From positions 1-62,686 of the forward strand of contig JAJEIO010000048.1 of the NCBI GenBank assembly GCA_022827835.1: a DNA stretch of 62,686 nucleotides, written 5' to 3'. A program made the translations under genes and the position numbers. Of this stretch, positions 51,368-60,898 are shown one piece after another. Within the stretch, counting starts at the first letter, position 1. Each line of letters begins with the position of its first letter. This DNA comes from Candidatus Latescibacterota bacterium (lineage in GTDB: Bacteria; Latescibacterota; UBA2968; UBA8231). The notes under the pieces are model-generated. The model was not told the DNA's origin. It ran no database searches and was given only the letters and a program-made list of their open reading frames with translations.

Positions 51368-52375
51368 ATGACCGCTCCCCTACTCGATGTCCACGACCTG
51401 AGCGTGCGCATCACCCGCGACGAAGGTGTGGTGCGGCCGCTCAACGGCGTCAGCTTCCGCATCAACACCGGCCAAGCCGTGGGCATCGTCGGCGAGAGCG
51501 GCTGCGGCAAAACCATGACCTCCAACGCCCTGCTGCAGATTTTGCCGCCAGCAGCCGAAATTACCAGCGGCTACATCCGCTACCGCCGCAAGCTGGACGA
51601 GCGCGAAATCGACCTCGCCGCGCTCGACGCGCACAGCGATGAGATGCACCAGATCAGGGGCGGCGATATCTCCATGATCTTCCAAGAGCCAATGACCGCG
51701 TTCTCGCCGGTGCATACCATTGGCAACCAAATTGCCGAGATGATCCAACTCCACGACTCGCTATCCTCGGAAGCAACGCGGCAGCGGGTCGTCGAGCTGT
51801 TGCACTTAGTCGGCATCCCCGATCCACAGGACCGCGCCGCCGACTATCCTTTCCAGCTTTCGGGAGGGATGCGCCAGCGAGCGATGATTGCCATGGCCTT
51901 GGCGAGCAATCCGCGACTCTTAATCGCCGACGAGCCAACCACGGCACTCGACGTAACCGTCCAAGCGCGGGTGCTCAAGCTAATCCAGCGGCTCCAGCGT
52001 GAGCTAGGACTGGCGCTCATGCTAATCACTCACGATCTAGGCGTGATCGCGCACACGGTCGAATACGTCTATGTGATGTACATGGGGCGAATCGTCGAAG
52101 AGGGGCCAGTAGCCGCAATTTTCGACAGCCCGGCGCATCCCTATACCGCAGCTCTACTGCAATCCATCCCCAGCCTGACGGGCAAACGCCGGCACATCGA
52201 GCCGATTGAGGGCAGCGTCCCCAGCGCGTACGCCCTGCCCGAGGGATGCCCCTTCCACACCCGCTGCACGCAAAAGGTCGGCCCCATTTGCGAGCAGCAA
52301 ATGCCCGCGTCCGGGGAAGTGGGGCCACATCACCACACCCGTTGTTTCATCCACACCGAAGAAGGAGGGGATTAG
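51368..52375 (+). CDS. Oligopeptide ABC transporter ATP-binding protein (DppD/OppD type)
   Basis: A 335-residue ATPase. Walker A GESGCGKTM, Q-loop IFQEPMTAFSPV, signature LSGGMRQRAMIAMA, Walker B LLIADEPTTALD and His in ITHDLGV are present. The C-terminal oligopeptide-type tail (SIPSLTGKRRHIEPI, then CPFHTRC and a further Cys) is complete. It resumes the transporter operon after the methyltransferase gene. Confidence 0.93.
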   Translation: MTAPLLDVHDLSVRITRDEGVVRPLNGVSFRINTGQAVGIVGESGCGKTMTSNALLQILPPAAEITSGYIRYRRKLDEREIDLAALDAHSDEMHQIRGGDISMIFQEPMTAFSPVHTIGNQIAEMIQLHDSLSSEATRQRVVELLHLVGIPDPQDRAADYPFQLSGGMRQRAMIAMALASNPRLLIADEPTTALDVTVQARVLKLIQRLQRELGLALMLITHDLGVIAHTVEYVYVMYMGRIVEEGPVAAIFDSPAHPYTAALLQSIPSLTGKRRHIEPIEGSVPSAYALPEGCPFHTRCTQKVGPICEQQMPASGEVGPHHHTRCFIHTEEGGD

Positions 52376-52379
52376 CCCG

Positions 52380-53393
<1,014 letters not shown>

Positions 53394-53396
53394 CTC

Positions 53397-54209
53397 TTAT
53401 CTCGCCGCGTAATACGGTTCCGCGTCAAATCCCGGATACCGCGTCGCCATCCCCGCGATAAAATCTTCCGTCCACAGTGGGTCGCCCGGTGGCGGGAAGC
53501 CCAACAGTTCGCGCTGGCGCGGGGTGGCCTCAGCCATGAAGCGATTCATGGCCGCACCTTGGGCGCCGCTCTTATACGTAAAGGTACGACCGCCGTCCCA
53601 GGGGCGGTCCTTGCGAGTGAAGCCCACCCACATGACCGGGCGGTGCCCCGCTGGCGCGGTGAAATCAGAGGCGGCGTGGCGGGTGAAGACGCTGTAGAGG
53701 CACACCGAGCCGCCGGGAACGATCATGGGCACGGCTTCCGCGTCGGAGCGGCCCTTGGGCACCATGCGGATCGGGGCCATGCCTTCCTCGACGTCGTCGA
53801 AGCAGTAGAAACACACCAAATTCCTAAAATCGTCTGGCTCAATAATCGGCCCCAATGTGTTATTGCCGTAGTCGATGTGAAAATTGGTCCCGTATTCCTC
53901 GCCGGCGTATTTCATGCCTAGGTGGCCCTCGCAGAGCCGAATCTCGCGCGTACCCAAGACGCGCTCGGCCGCGTCAATCAGATCGGGATGAACGGTGACG
54001 TGATTGAGGCCGGAGTGGTCCCAAGGGAAGAGTCTTTGCTGAGGGGTATCGTTGCGGCGGTCGTTGGCTAGGTATTGGTCGTAGGGCGGGGCAAAATGGG
54101 TGAAGAAGCCGTCGAGCGCGGCTTGCTGTTCGTCTTTGGTAAGGAAGTTCTCGACGATCAGAAAGCCCTGTTCTTTGTACGTAGCAAGTTGGGCGTCGGT
54201 GATGTGCAT
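53397..54209 (-). CDS. Phytanoyl-CoA dioxygenase family protein
   Basis: A 270-residue Fe(II)/2-oxoglutarate oxygenase. The iron-binding HxD lies in NFHIDYGNN and the distal His in FTRHAASDF, followed by the Arg in GHRPVMWVG that would bind 2-oxoglutarate. The family hydroxylates very diverse small molecules and is greatly expanded in Poribacteria and Latescibacterota. It converges with the ABC operon (3 nt) and is followed upstream by the aldolase gene with 3 nt between stop and start, so they are probably co-transcribed. Confidence 0.87.
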   Translation of the reverse strand: MHITDAQLATYKEQGFLIVENFLTKDEQQAALDGFFTHFAPPYDQYLANDRRNDTPQQRLFPWDHSGLNHVTVHPDLIDAAERVLGTREIRLCEGHLGMKYAGEEYGTNFHIDYGNNTLGPIIEPDDFRNLVCFYCFDDVEEGMAPIRMVPKGRSDAEAVPMIVPGGSVCLYSVFTRHAASDFTAPAGHRPVMWVGFTRKDRPWDGGRTFTYKSGAQGAAMNRFMAEATPRQRELLGFPPPGDPLWTEDFIAGMATRYPGFDAEPYYAAR

Positions 54210-54212
54210 TTG

Positions 54213-55127
54213 CTATTGCTTGTCGGCGTAGATCCCCACAATCCGCTGCAACAGGTCCAGGGCTTGCCCGCGCTCGCGCTGGAAGGCATTGCGGCCGATG
54301 ATGGAGCCAAAGCCGCCGCCATCGCGGATGCCGGTGATTTCCTCGATAATTTCCTCTTCGCCCTTGGCCGGGCCGCCAGAAAAGATCACCACGCGCCGCC
54401 CGTTAAAGGCCGATTGCACCACATGACTCACGCACTCGGCCAAGGTGCCAGCCGGCACATCCGCATACGCCTTGCGGGCCTCGTCCTGCTCAATGTGAGC
54501 CGTAGGCGGTTTGACCTTGATAACATGGGCACCTAGCTGGGCGGCGATTTGAGCGGCGTACGCAGTGACGTCGAGCGCGGTCTCCCCGTCCTTGCTCAAG
54601 TCCGTGCCGCGCGGATAGGACCAGACCACCACCACCAAACCGTACCGCTTGGCCTCTTCGGCCAAGGCTTGCAGCTTCTCGTACATCTCCTGCCGCAGGG
54701 CCGAACCCGGATAGACCGTGTAGCCGATGCCGACACAACCCAAGCGCAGGGCAGCGGCGATGGAGCCGGTCAGCGACTGAGTGGGGTCTGCGTCGGAGTG
54801 GAGGTTTTCGCGGTTATTGAGCTTGAGGATCAGCGGCAGATCGCCGGCGTAATCGCGCGCACCCGCTTCGAGGAACCCGAGCGGAGCGGCGTACGCATTG
54901 AGGCCGGCGTCAATCGCTAGCTCAAAGTGATAGCGCGGATCGTACGCGGGCGGATTGGGGGCAAAGCTGCGCCCGGGGCCGTGCTCAACGCCCTGATCTA
55001 CGGGCAGGATGACCAGCTTGCCCGTGCCGCCGAGCGCGCCGTGGTTGAGCAGACGCGCCAAGTTGGTCAAAGTGCCGGGGTTGTCGCTGCCATACCAGCT
55101 TAGAATTTCGCGGATGCGATCTTTCAT
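54213..55127 (-). CDS. Class I fructose-bisphosphate aldolase (DhnA/FbaB type)
   Basis: A 304-residue Schiff-base aldolase. ATG 55127 with AGAAAGG upstream is chosen over an earlier in-frame start lacking a ribosome site. Characteristic segments are LVILPVDQGVEHGPGRSF, the Lys in HVIKVKPPT, and the phosphate-binding strand VIFSGGPAKGE plus GGFGSIIGRNAF. It cleaves fructose 1,6-bisphosphate to triose phosphates. It is the upstream gene of a two-gene unit with the PhyH-type oxygenase. Confidence 0.88.
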   Translation of the reverse strand: MKDRIREILSWYGSDNPGTLTNLARLLNHGALGGTGKLVILPVDQGVEHGPGRSFAPNPPAYDPRYHFELAIDAGLNAYAAPLGFLEAGARDYAGDLPLILKLNNRENLHSDADPTQSLTGSIAAALRLGCVGIGYTVYPGSALRQEMYEKLQALAEEAKRYGLVVVVWSYPRGTDLSKDGETALDVTAYAAQIAAQLGAHVIKVKPPTAHIEQDEARKAYADVPAGTLAECVSHVVQSAFNGRRVVIFSGGPAKGEEEIIEEITGIRDGGGFGSIIGRNAFQRERGQALDLLQRIVGIYADKQ

Positions 55128-55172
55128 TTTGTACCTTTCTCGCATGTAAAAAGAGTAGGAATTAGCAAAAGA

Positions 55173-55210
55173 AAAGCTCCTCAATCGCGCAAAGCGCGCT
55201 AAAGGAGCTT
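55173..55210 (-). terminator. Terminator hairpin after tRNA-Asp
   Basis: AAGCTCCT/AGGAGCTT with an inner CGCGC/GCGCG stem and AAA loop. On the minus strand it directly follows the tRNA, with T-rich sequence after it. Confidence 0.7.
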
Positions 55211-55217
55211 AACAAAA

Positions 55218-55294
55218 TGGCGGGGACGACGAGACTCGAACTCGCGACCTTCGGCGTGACAGGCCGACGTTCTAACCAACTGAACTACGCCCCC
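55218..55294 (-). tRNA. tRNA-Asp (GTC)
   Basis: The minus strand reads GGGGGCGTAGTTCAGTTGG at the 5' end, anticodon loop CTGTCAC with anticodon GTC, T-arm GTTCGAGTC and a closing acceptor strand CGTCCCC, then discriminator G and encoded CCA. All four stems pair with one G-U in the acceptor. The 77-nt length includes CCA. Confidence 0.95.
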
Positions 55295-55331
55295 GTTTGC
55301 TTAAAGAAGGTAAAAGCCAGATCAAATGCTG

Positions 55332-55865
55332 TCAATGGACAGCCGAGGCTTTGGCTTGTGCAGCACTCTCTTTTCTTAACCGCTTGAGCGCGCCGCGCAT
55401 GAGCTGGCGCTTGAGCGGGCTGAGGTGGTCGATGAAGAGCTTGCCGTCGAGGTGGTCGATTTCGTGCTGGAGGGCGCGGGCGTAAAAGCCTTCGCCCGAG
55501 GTTTTAAAAGGCTGGCCATCCAAGTCAGTGGCTTCGACTTCAACCCAAGCGTAGCGCTTGACATCGCCGTACAAGTCGGGAAAGCTCAGACAACCCTCCT
55601 CGCCGATTTGCTCGCCCTCGTGGCCCGTGATCTTGGGATTGATCAAGGCCACGGGTTGACAGTTTGGTTGGTGGACGGTCACATCGACGACGCAGACCCG
55701 CTTGAGGACGCCAATCTGCGGGGCGGCAAGCCCGACCCCCTCCGCGGCGCGCATGGAATCGAAGAGGTCGGCGACAAGGGTGCGAATGGCGTCATCTACT
55801 TCTGCAACTCGCGCACACTTCTGGCGGAGACACTGCGCTCCGAACAGCGCGATTTCGCGTTTCAT
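55332..55865 (-). CDS. def: Peptide deformylase
   Basis: A 177-residue metalloenzyme removing the N-formyl group from nascent proteins. The three family motifs are intact: GVGLAAPQIG, EEGCLSFP and QHEIDHLDG, giving the Cys-His-His metal site and catalytic Glu. The start overlaps the stop of larE by four bases. No fmt gene is adjacent, which is the usual partner. Confidence 0.95.
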   Translation of the reverse strand: MKREIALFGAQCLRQKCARVAEVDDAIRTLVADLFDSMRAAEGVGLAAPQIGVLKRVCVVDVTVHQPNCQPVALINPKITGHEGEQIGEEGCLSFPDLYGDVKRYAWVEVEATDLDGQPFKTSGEGFYARALQHEIDHLDGKLFIDHLSPLKRQLMRGALKRLRKESAAQAKASAVH

Positions 55866-56911
55866 GTGTCCAAGGGGTCTAATTCGAGGGCAATATAGCG
55901 CAGGCCCAAATCGGCGAGTGCAGCCACTAGGGCCGAGCGCAACCGGGCCTCAGCGAGGCGGGCGATGGCTGCTGTGGGCAAGCGCAGGATGAGCATCTGG
56001 TCGCGCTGTTCGTATGCGGCTGGCAGCAGCGAGTGCGCTGCGAGCAGTGGATTGACCCGCGCAAAGAGCGGCTCGTCGGTAGCGGAATCGGCGATAGAAA
56101 GCAGCGCCTCGTTCATGCTGCCAGAGCGGAAGCCGCACAGATCGACGGTAGTTTGCAGATAGCCAATTTCCCGCAAGTGCTCCATCAAAGATCGACGCGC
56201 ATCCGAATCGCCCAGCAGGCGCGTCAAGCCCTCAGCGGGCAACTCAATGCGCGACAGCGTCTCGTGGTGGCGGGCGCGAACCTGATCGAAGCCACAAACC
56301 TCGCGTAGATAGCGTTCCGCATGGTCAATTTGGCGCAGGCCCTCGGCGGTAACGGGCGTGCCGTAGGGAAAGCGCGACGAGAGACAGGCCATGGCCGGAC
56401 GGTCCCACACCGTCAGTCCCCAGCGCTTGGCTAGGGCGCGCACGTCGTCCTTGGTCAGGCCCGCTTCGGCTAAGGGCGCGTGTACGCCGCGCTCGCGGGC
56501 AGCCGCAGCCCCAGGGCGAAAATCGCCGATATCGTCGGCGTTTTGGCCGTAGAGGATGTAATGGACGTTGAGGGTGCGTGCGAGTTTCTCCATGTGGGTG
56601 AACAGCTCTTGTTTGCAGTAGTAGCAGCGGTTGGGCGCGTTTTTGGCGTAGTCGGGATTGTCCAGCTCGCGAGTCTTGACCACCTCGTGGCGGATGCCGA
56701 ACTCGCGGGTGATCTCGGCGGCCTTCTCCAGCTCGCCAGTGGCATAGCTCTCAGAGTCCGCGGTGACGCAGATAGCCCCCTCGCCCAACACCCGCTGGGC
56801 CGCCACCGCCAGCGTGGCGCTATCGACCCCGCCCGAATAGCCGACCAACACCTGTCCCATCGGGCGCAGAATGTCTTCGAGGTGCGTTAGTTTTTCGTCT
56901 AGGGAAAGCAT
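55862..56911 (-). CDS. larE: LarE-like ATP-dependent sulfur transferase with duplicated C-terminal segment
   Basis: A 349-residue PP-loop protein; LarE enzymes are usually near 270-280. LarE inserts sulfur into the nickel-pincer nucleotide cofactor of lactate racemase-type enzymes. PP-loop YSGGVDSATL is at residues 25-34, and Cys96, Cys99 (NRCYYCK) and Cys176 (MACLSSRFPYG) form the three-Cys set described for cluster-containing homologues. The normal family end, GFRSGSMNEAL, is reached at residue 270. The extra 79 residues repeat the preceding segment: LPAEGLTRLL...LREIGYLQTTVDL aligns with LPTAAIARLA...LADLGLRYIALEL. No larA, larB or larC is in the window. It is in an operon with an ATP-grasp-like gene (5 nt) and def. 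Confidence 0.83.
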   Translation of the reverse strand: MLSLDEKLTHLEDILRPMGQVLVGYSGGVDSATLAVAAQRVLGEGAICVTADSESYATGELEKAAEITREFGIRHEVVKTRELDNPDYAKNAPNRCYYCKQELFTHMEKLARTLNVHYILYGQNADDIGDFRPGAAAARERGVHAPLAEAGLTKDDVRALAKRWGLTVWDRPAMACLSSRFPYGTPVTAEGLRQIDHAERYLREVCGFDQVRARHHETLSRIELPAEGLTRLLGDSDARRSLMEHLREIGYLQTTVDLCGFRSGSMNEALLSIADSATDEPLFARVNPLLAAHSLLPAAYEQRDQMLILRLPTAAIARLAEARLRSALVAALADLGLRYIALELDPLDT

Positions 56912-56916
56912 GGCAA

Positions 56917-58365
56917 TCAGAAGGAGGATTTTTCCGCGGACGCAGCACAGGGCATGATCGCGGCGTCAACCATGCCGTGCAGTATCTTCTTGTCGGCCGG
57001 GAAAACCAAGGCTTGGATGCCGCACAGGCGCGGCGCATCGCCGATGACGTAGTAATAAGGACGCAGCATCACCCGGCCCCGCATGGGCACGACCTCGTCG
57101 CGGTGGAAGTCGTAGTAGCGCACGGTGCGGCGGGCGGCCTTGTGGAATTCCTGCAAGATATAGGGCTGATGATCAAAACGATCGAGCGCCTCTTGCACGC
57201 GCTCGGCCCACTCGGCTTCGGACAGATCGTGGCCGATGGACACGCCCTTGCTCTCATAGGCTATGTTGGAAAAACCCGAGGGCTTGAGCACCAGTTCGCG
57301 CTGCTTCTTGGTTAGGTGCTTCAACTGCTGCCAGTCGCTGACGGGCTGGCCGCCAATGTCGAGGCCGGGAATGATGGCGTGGGGCGGCAGCGGCCGCGCA
57401 TCGACAATCCACGAGCGCGGGATCAAGCTATCCAAGGCGGCAAAAGGCTCCTTGCCCAAGGCGCGGCGCCAATAGGATTTGAGCGCGGGGTGGTGGTAGA
57501 ACGCCAGCCAGAGCTTTTCTTCGAGATATGCCTTCGGCGGCGGAGTCAGGCACAGAGCGTTTTTCTTGGTGAAATAGGTAAACAGCTCGGCCTTGGGGAT
57601 ATTTTTGAGATCGAACAGCTCAAAGAAGCGATAGGCCGCGTCAATGCGCCAAGGAGCCGACTCATCAGCACCTTGAAGGAAGAGGCCATTTTCGTCAAAG
57701 CGGGCCTCGCGCGGGTGGGCACTGCGGGCTGGTTTGCCGGCCGCCTGCAAGCGCTCAACCAGCCATTCCATTTCGCGGCGATAGGCTTCGGACTCGTCCG
57801 AGACAAAGAGGGCGAAATGCGGCTCATCCACCTTGGCGGCAGCGGCAATGGCTTCGTAGAATGGGTCGATCAGGCCGCGAGCACCGCCGATGATGTCGTA
57901 GCCGAGATCCGCATAGACCTCCGAGACTTGGGCAGTGAAGCCCATGCCACCAGGGATGGCGTCTAGCTCGACTAGTTTGAAGCCGTCCTCGGTGAGTAGG
58001 AGGTCCGGGCGGATGACCAAGGGCAACTGGGACTTGATGCGATTCCAGAGTCCCATTTCGCGCACGGCACTAGGTTTACCCAAGTCCAAGTACTCGTGAA
58101 TCCAAGGCGGCTCAACGCCTTTGACGCTCTGGTGGTAGAGCTGATTGGAGGCCTTGTAAAACTGATGGAGGACGCCGCCGAGTTGGTCTAGGTAGCGGTG
58201 TTGCGCTGGCGAGAGCCAGAACGGCTCTGGGGCAATGCGCCACGGCAGATTGCTGTCCGGGTGTAAATGGGTGCGGTCGCCTTCAAAAAGGCCACCGGCG
58301 GGACAATGGGCATTGATGTGGAGGCAGAGCGCTTTGAGGTCGGGTGCAGTACTGGGCAGGGACAT
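56917..58365 (-). CDS. ATP-grasp-like protein of unknown function
   Basis: A 482-residue protein. The segment ELVLKPSGFSNIAYESKGVSIG followed by PYILQEFHKAAR and a late acidic/basic strand pattern looks like an ATP-grasp or glutathionylspermidine-synthase-like nucleotide-binding region. VIRPDLLLTEDGFKLVELDAIPGGMG earlier suggests a partner substrate domain. I do not recognise a named family. It lies 5 nt upstream of larE and forms a three-gene operon with larE and def. A role in making or attaching a peptide-like or cofactor-related product is possible, but not shown. Confidence 0.6.
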   Translation of the reverse strand: MSLPSTAPDLKALCLHINAHCPAGGLFEGDRTHLHPDSNLPWRIAPEPFWLSPAQHRYLDQLGGVLHQFYKASNQLYHQSVKGVEPPWIHEYLDLGKPSAVREMGLWNRIKSQLPLVIRPDLLLTEDGFKLVELDAIPGGMGFTAQVSEVYADLGYDIIGGARGLIDPFYEAIAAAAKVDEPHFALFVSDESEAYRREMEWLVERLQAAGKPARSAHPREARFDENGLFLQGADESAPWRIDAAYRFFELFDLKNIPKAELFTYFTKKNALCLTPPPKAYLEEKLWLAFYHHPALKSYWRRALGKEPFAALDSLIPRSWIVDARPLPPHAIIPGLDIGGQPVSDWQQLKHLTKKQRELVLKPSGFSNIAYESKGVSIGHDLSEAEWAERVQEALDRFDHQPYILQEFHKAARRTVRYYDFHRDEVVPMRGRVMLRPYYYVIGDAPRLCGIQALVFPADKKILHGMVDAAIMPCAASAEKSSF

Positions 58366-58433
58366 CGAATAGGCTCGCTAAGATGTATGCCCATTAATTT
58401 AGGATGAATGGTACGCTAGGTCAACGACGGGCC

Positions 58434-58462
58434 TGTTGGCCTTTGGCAAGAACAAGCCAACA
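58434..58462. promoter_or_regulatory. Inverted repeat in the divergent gap upstream of the SDR gene
   Basis: TGTTGGC and GCCAACA form perfect 7-bp arms spaced by 15 nt in the 131-bp gap between the ATP-grasp-like and SDR genes. It may be an operator. Confidence 0.3.
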
Positions 58463-58496
58463 CCGCATATTTGCTCAGGTGACGAAGGAGCGCGAT

Positions 58497-59327
58497 ATGG
58501 AGCTGATAGGCAGGCGTTGCCTAGTGACCGGCGGCGGGCGCGGCATTGGCCGGGCTATTGCCTTGGCCTTGGCGCGAGAAGGGGCACACGTGGCGATTTT
58601 GGCCCGCACCGGACCAGAGCTAGACGAGACAGCCGCGCTTTTGGCAGACCAAGGCCAAACAGTGTTGAAACTACGGGCGGATGTGGGGCGGCGCGAGGAA
58701 GTAGATGCGGCCATTGAGCATGTGCTCTCAGCTTGGGGCAGGGTCGATGTGCTGGTCAACAACGCGGGAATTCAGGGGCCTATAGGGCGGGTGGAAGAGG
58801 TCGATCCAGACGCTTGGATGCAGGTGGTACAGGTCAACCTCGGCGGCTGTTTCTACTGCACTCGCAAGATTTTGCCGGCCATGATCGCCCAGCACTACGG
58901 CAAGATCATCAACCTCTCGGGCGGCGGCGCGGTGGGGCCGCGGCCCTTCTTTAGCGCTTATAGCGCCTCCAAGGCCGGAGTCGTGCGCTTTAGCGAAAAC
59001 TTGGCTGGCGAAGTGGCCGAGCACGGCATTGACGTCAACGCCATTGCCCCCGGAGCGGTCAACACGCGGATGCTAGACCAACGTCTAGCGGCCGGCGCGG
59101 CCGTAAGCGCAGAGGAACGCGAGCAGGACCAGCGCCTGCTGTGCGAGGGAGACGCTACGGGCGAGCGAGCGGCCGCGCTGACAGTCTATCTGGCCTCGGC
59201 GCGCTCAGATGGGCTGACGGGACGGCTGCTATCCGCAGTTTGGGATCCGTGGGAAACCTTCGATGTCGAGGCGATTATGGCCACCGAGACCTTTGCGGTG
59301 CGGCGCGTACCACCGCAGGAGGACTGA
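58497..59327 (+). CDS. Short-chain dehydrogenase/reductase
   Basis: A 276-residue SDR starting at ATG 58497 with GAAGGAG six bases before it; an upstream in-frame start lacks such a site. The cofactor motif is TGGGRGIG, then NNAG (VLVNNAGIQ), catalytic Ser in NLSGGGAV and Tyr-Lys in SAYSASKAG. The C-terminus is longer and different from FabG (VWDPWETFDVEAI). The next gene starts directly after the TGA, so an SDR-Gfo/Idh/MocA pair is likely and would act in sugar or inositol-type oxidation. Confidence 0.87.
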   Translation: MELIGRRCLVTGGGRGIGRAIALALAREGAHVAILARTGPELDETAALLADQGQTVLKLRADVGRREEVDAAIEHVLSAWGRVDVLVNNAGIQGPIGRVEEVDPDAWMQVVQVNLGGCFYCTRKILPAMIAQHYGKIINLSGGGAVGPRPFFSAYSASKAGVVRFSENLAGEVAEHGIDVNAIAPGAVNTRMLDQRLAAGAAVSAEEREQDQRLLCEGDATGERAAALTVYLASARSDGLTGRLLSAVWDPWETFDVEAIMATETFAVRRVPPQED

Positions 59328-60347
59328 GTGTACAAAGTGGGGATCGTCGGAGCGGGTCGCATGGGGCAGCGGCGGGCGGCCACGGCCCATGCCCACCCCG
59401 AGTCCGCAGTAACCCTAATCTACGACGAGCACGCACCCGCCGCAGCCGAATTGGCCGCCGAATGCGGAGCCGCGGTGGCGGCTTCGCGGGAGGAGCTAAT
59501 CGCGGCCGATCTCGACATCGCGGTGGTCGCGACGACGCACGACGCCTTGGCCCCCATCAGCACCGCCGCCCTCTTGGCCGGCAAACACGTCTTGTGCGAA
59601 AAGCCGCTGGGGCGCAACCCCCAGGAAGCTCGACAGGCTGTCGCCGCGGCCGAGCAAAGCGGGCGCGTGCTCAAGGTCGGCTACAACCACCGCTACCATC
59701 CCGCCATCCAAAAGCTGCACGAGGTCTGCACGGCGGGCGAGGTCGGCCCGCTGCTGAGCATCCGGGCGCGCTATGGCCACGGCGGGCGGCCCGGTTACGA
59801 GCGCGAGTGGCGGACAAATCCCAAGAAGGCGGGCGGCGGCGAGCTTTTGGACCAAGGAGCGCATCTAATCGACTTGGCCAAGTGGCTCTTGGGGGACTTT
59901 GCCGAAGTCACAGGCTATGCCGAGACCCACTTCTGGGACTCGCCCGTGGAGGACAACGCCTACGGACTCTTTCGCACGGCCACCGGGCAGATCGCCTCGC
60001 TGCACGCGAGTTGGACCCAGTGGAAAAACCTCTTCAGCTTTGAGGTTTTCGGGCGCGATGGTTATGTCTGCGCCGAGGGCTTAGGGGGAGCTTATGGGCC
60101 GGAACGCGCCGTAGTAGGGCGGCGCAATCCCCAAGGCGGCGTACCGGACAGCGAGTATTTTGACTACCCGGACGAGGATCGCTCGTGGGAACTGGAGTGG
60201 GCCGATTTTTTGCGCGGCCTAGCTGGCGCGGCCCCCCCTTATTCGCTTGGACGGGAGGCTTTGGAGACTATCGAGTGGATTTACCGCTTCTACCGGGCTG
60301 CGGCCGAAAAGCGCTCTGTGCGGCGGGAAGAATCTCTAAACATGTAG
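59328..60347 (+). CDS. Gfo/Idh/MocA family oxidoreductase
   Basis: A 339-residue NAD(P)-dependent dehydrogenase. It begins with GTG immediately after the SDR TGA, behind AGGAGGA. The Rossmann motif is GIVGAGRMGQRRA and the catalytic Lys lies in CEKPLGRNP. A second conserved region HGGRPGYEREWR plus GGELLDQGAHLIDLAKWLLG closes the active site. The family acts on cyclitols and pyranosides. Substrate unknown; the coupled SDR may perform the second oxidation step. Confidence 0.88.
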   Translation: MYKVGIVGAGRMGQRRAATAHAHPESAVTLIYDEHAPAAAELAAECGAAVAASREELIAADLDIAVVATTHDALAPISTAALLAGKHVLCEKPLGRNPQEARQAVAAAEQSGRVLKVGYNHRYHPAIQKLHEVCTAGEVGPLLSIRARYGHGGRPGYEREWRTNPKKAGGGELLDQGAHLIDLAKWLLGDFAEVTGYAETHFWDSPVEDNAYGLFRTATGQIASLHASWTQWKNLFSFEVFGRDGYVCAEGLGGAYGPERAVVGRRNPQGGVPDSEYFDYPDEDRSWELEWADFLRGLAGAAPPYSLGREALETIEWIYRFYRAAAEKRSVRREESLNM

Positions 60348-60584
60348 AAAAAAACGAGTTACGAATAGTATAGCCGCCGCGCCATTAGGTACTGCGGTTA
60401 TTTTTTTGTCGCGTGCGTTATTTTTTTGAAAATTTTGCGCGAAAATTTCTTACCATTATAGGTAGCTAGACGGTAAACACTACTCTTTTGTCTATAGAAA
60501 GGAAGGAACGCCTTTAGACGAAGTTAAGCACCTCGATTCTTTATTTGTCGCATATCATATACCCTTAACCCCGCAGGAAGTGCT

Positions 60585-60836
60585 ATGAGAACAGATCAGG
60601 ATATTGCCCAAGTGGAACGCATTGCGATGGCTTATCGACGCCTTGCTAACGCTATGATTCTCAGTACTTTACGCGAAATATCCAAGATGGATGAGGTCGT
60701 GGTAGCCCCAGATGGCACCCCGGAGATGGCCTTTGTCGAAAGCTCTAGGATTGATCCTTGGTGCGAGCTGGCTGGCCTCGAACCCGAAGTCGTGCGCAAG
60801 GCCGCTAAACGGCTGATAGAGGAACGACCTTTTTAG
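60585..60836 (+). CDS. Small unknown protein
   Basis: An 83-residue soluble protein preceded by GCAGGAAGTGCT and an AT-rich 237-bp gap that holds no other gene. The C-terminal segment WCELAGLEPEVVRKAAKRL resembles a motif found in many small phage and bacterial proteins of unknown function. The N-terminal half is helical. It is followed by a strong bidirectional terminator. Expression from its own promoter is likely. Confidence 0.65.
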   Translation: MRTDQDIAQVERIAMAYRRLANAMILSTLREISKMDEVVVAPDGTPEMAFVESSRIDPWCELAGLEPEVVRKAAKRLIEERPF

Positions 60837-60857
60837 CACCGCACCGCACAAACCAAC

Positions 60858-60898
60858 AAAAAAGCTCCGGGATGAACACTCCCGGAGCTTTTTTGTTT
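60858..60898. terminator. Bidirectional rho-independent terminator
   Basis: A-run, stem GCTCCGGG, 9-nt loop, CCCGGAGC and T-run; placed between the small-protein gene and the convergent amidase gene. Confidence 0.9.

Noticed and set aside
60348..60584. AT-rich gap with AAAATTTT-like segments that could hold a regulatory RNA.
   Set aside because: No stable hairpin or convincing -35/-10 pair could be placed by eye; it is probably just the promoter region of the small gene.
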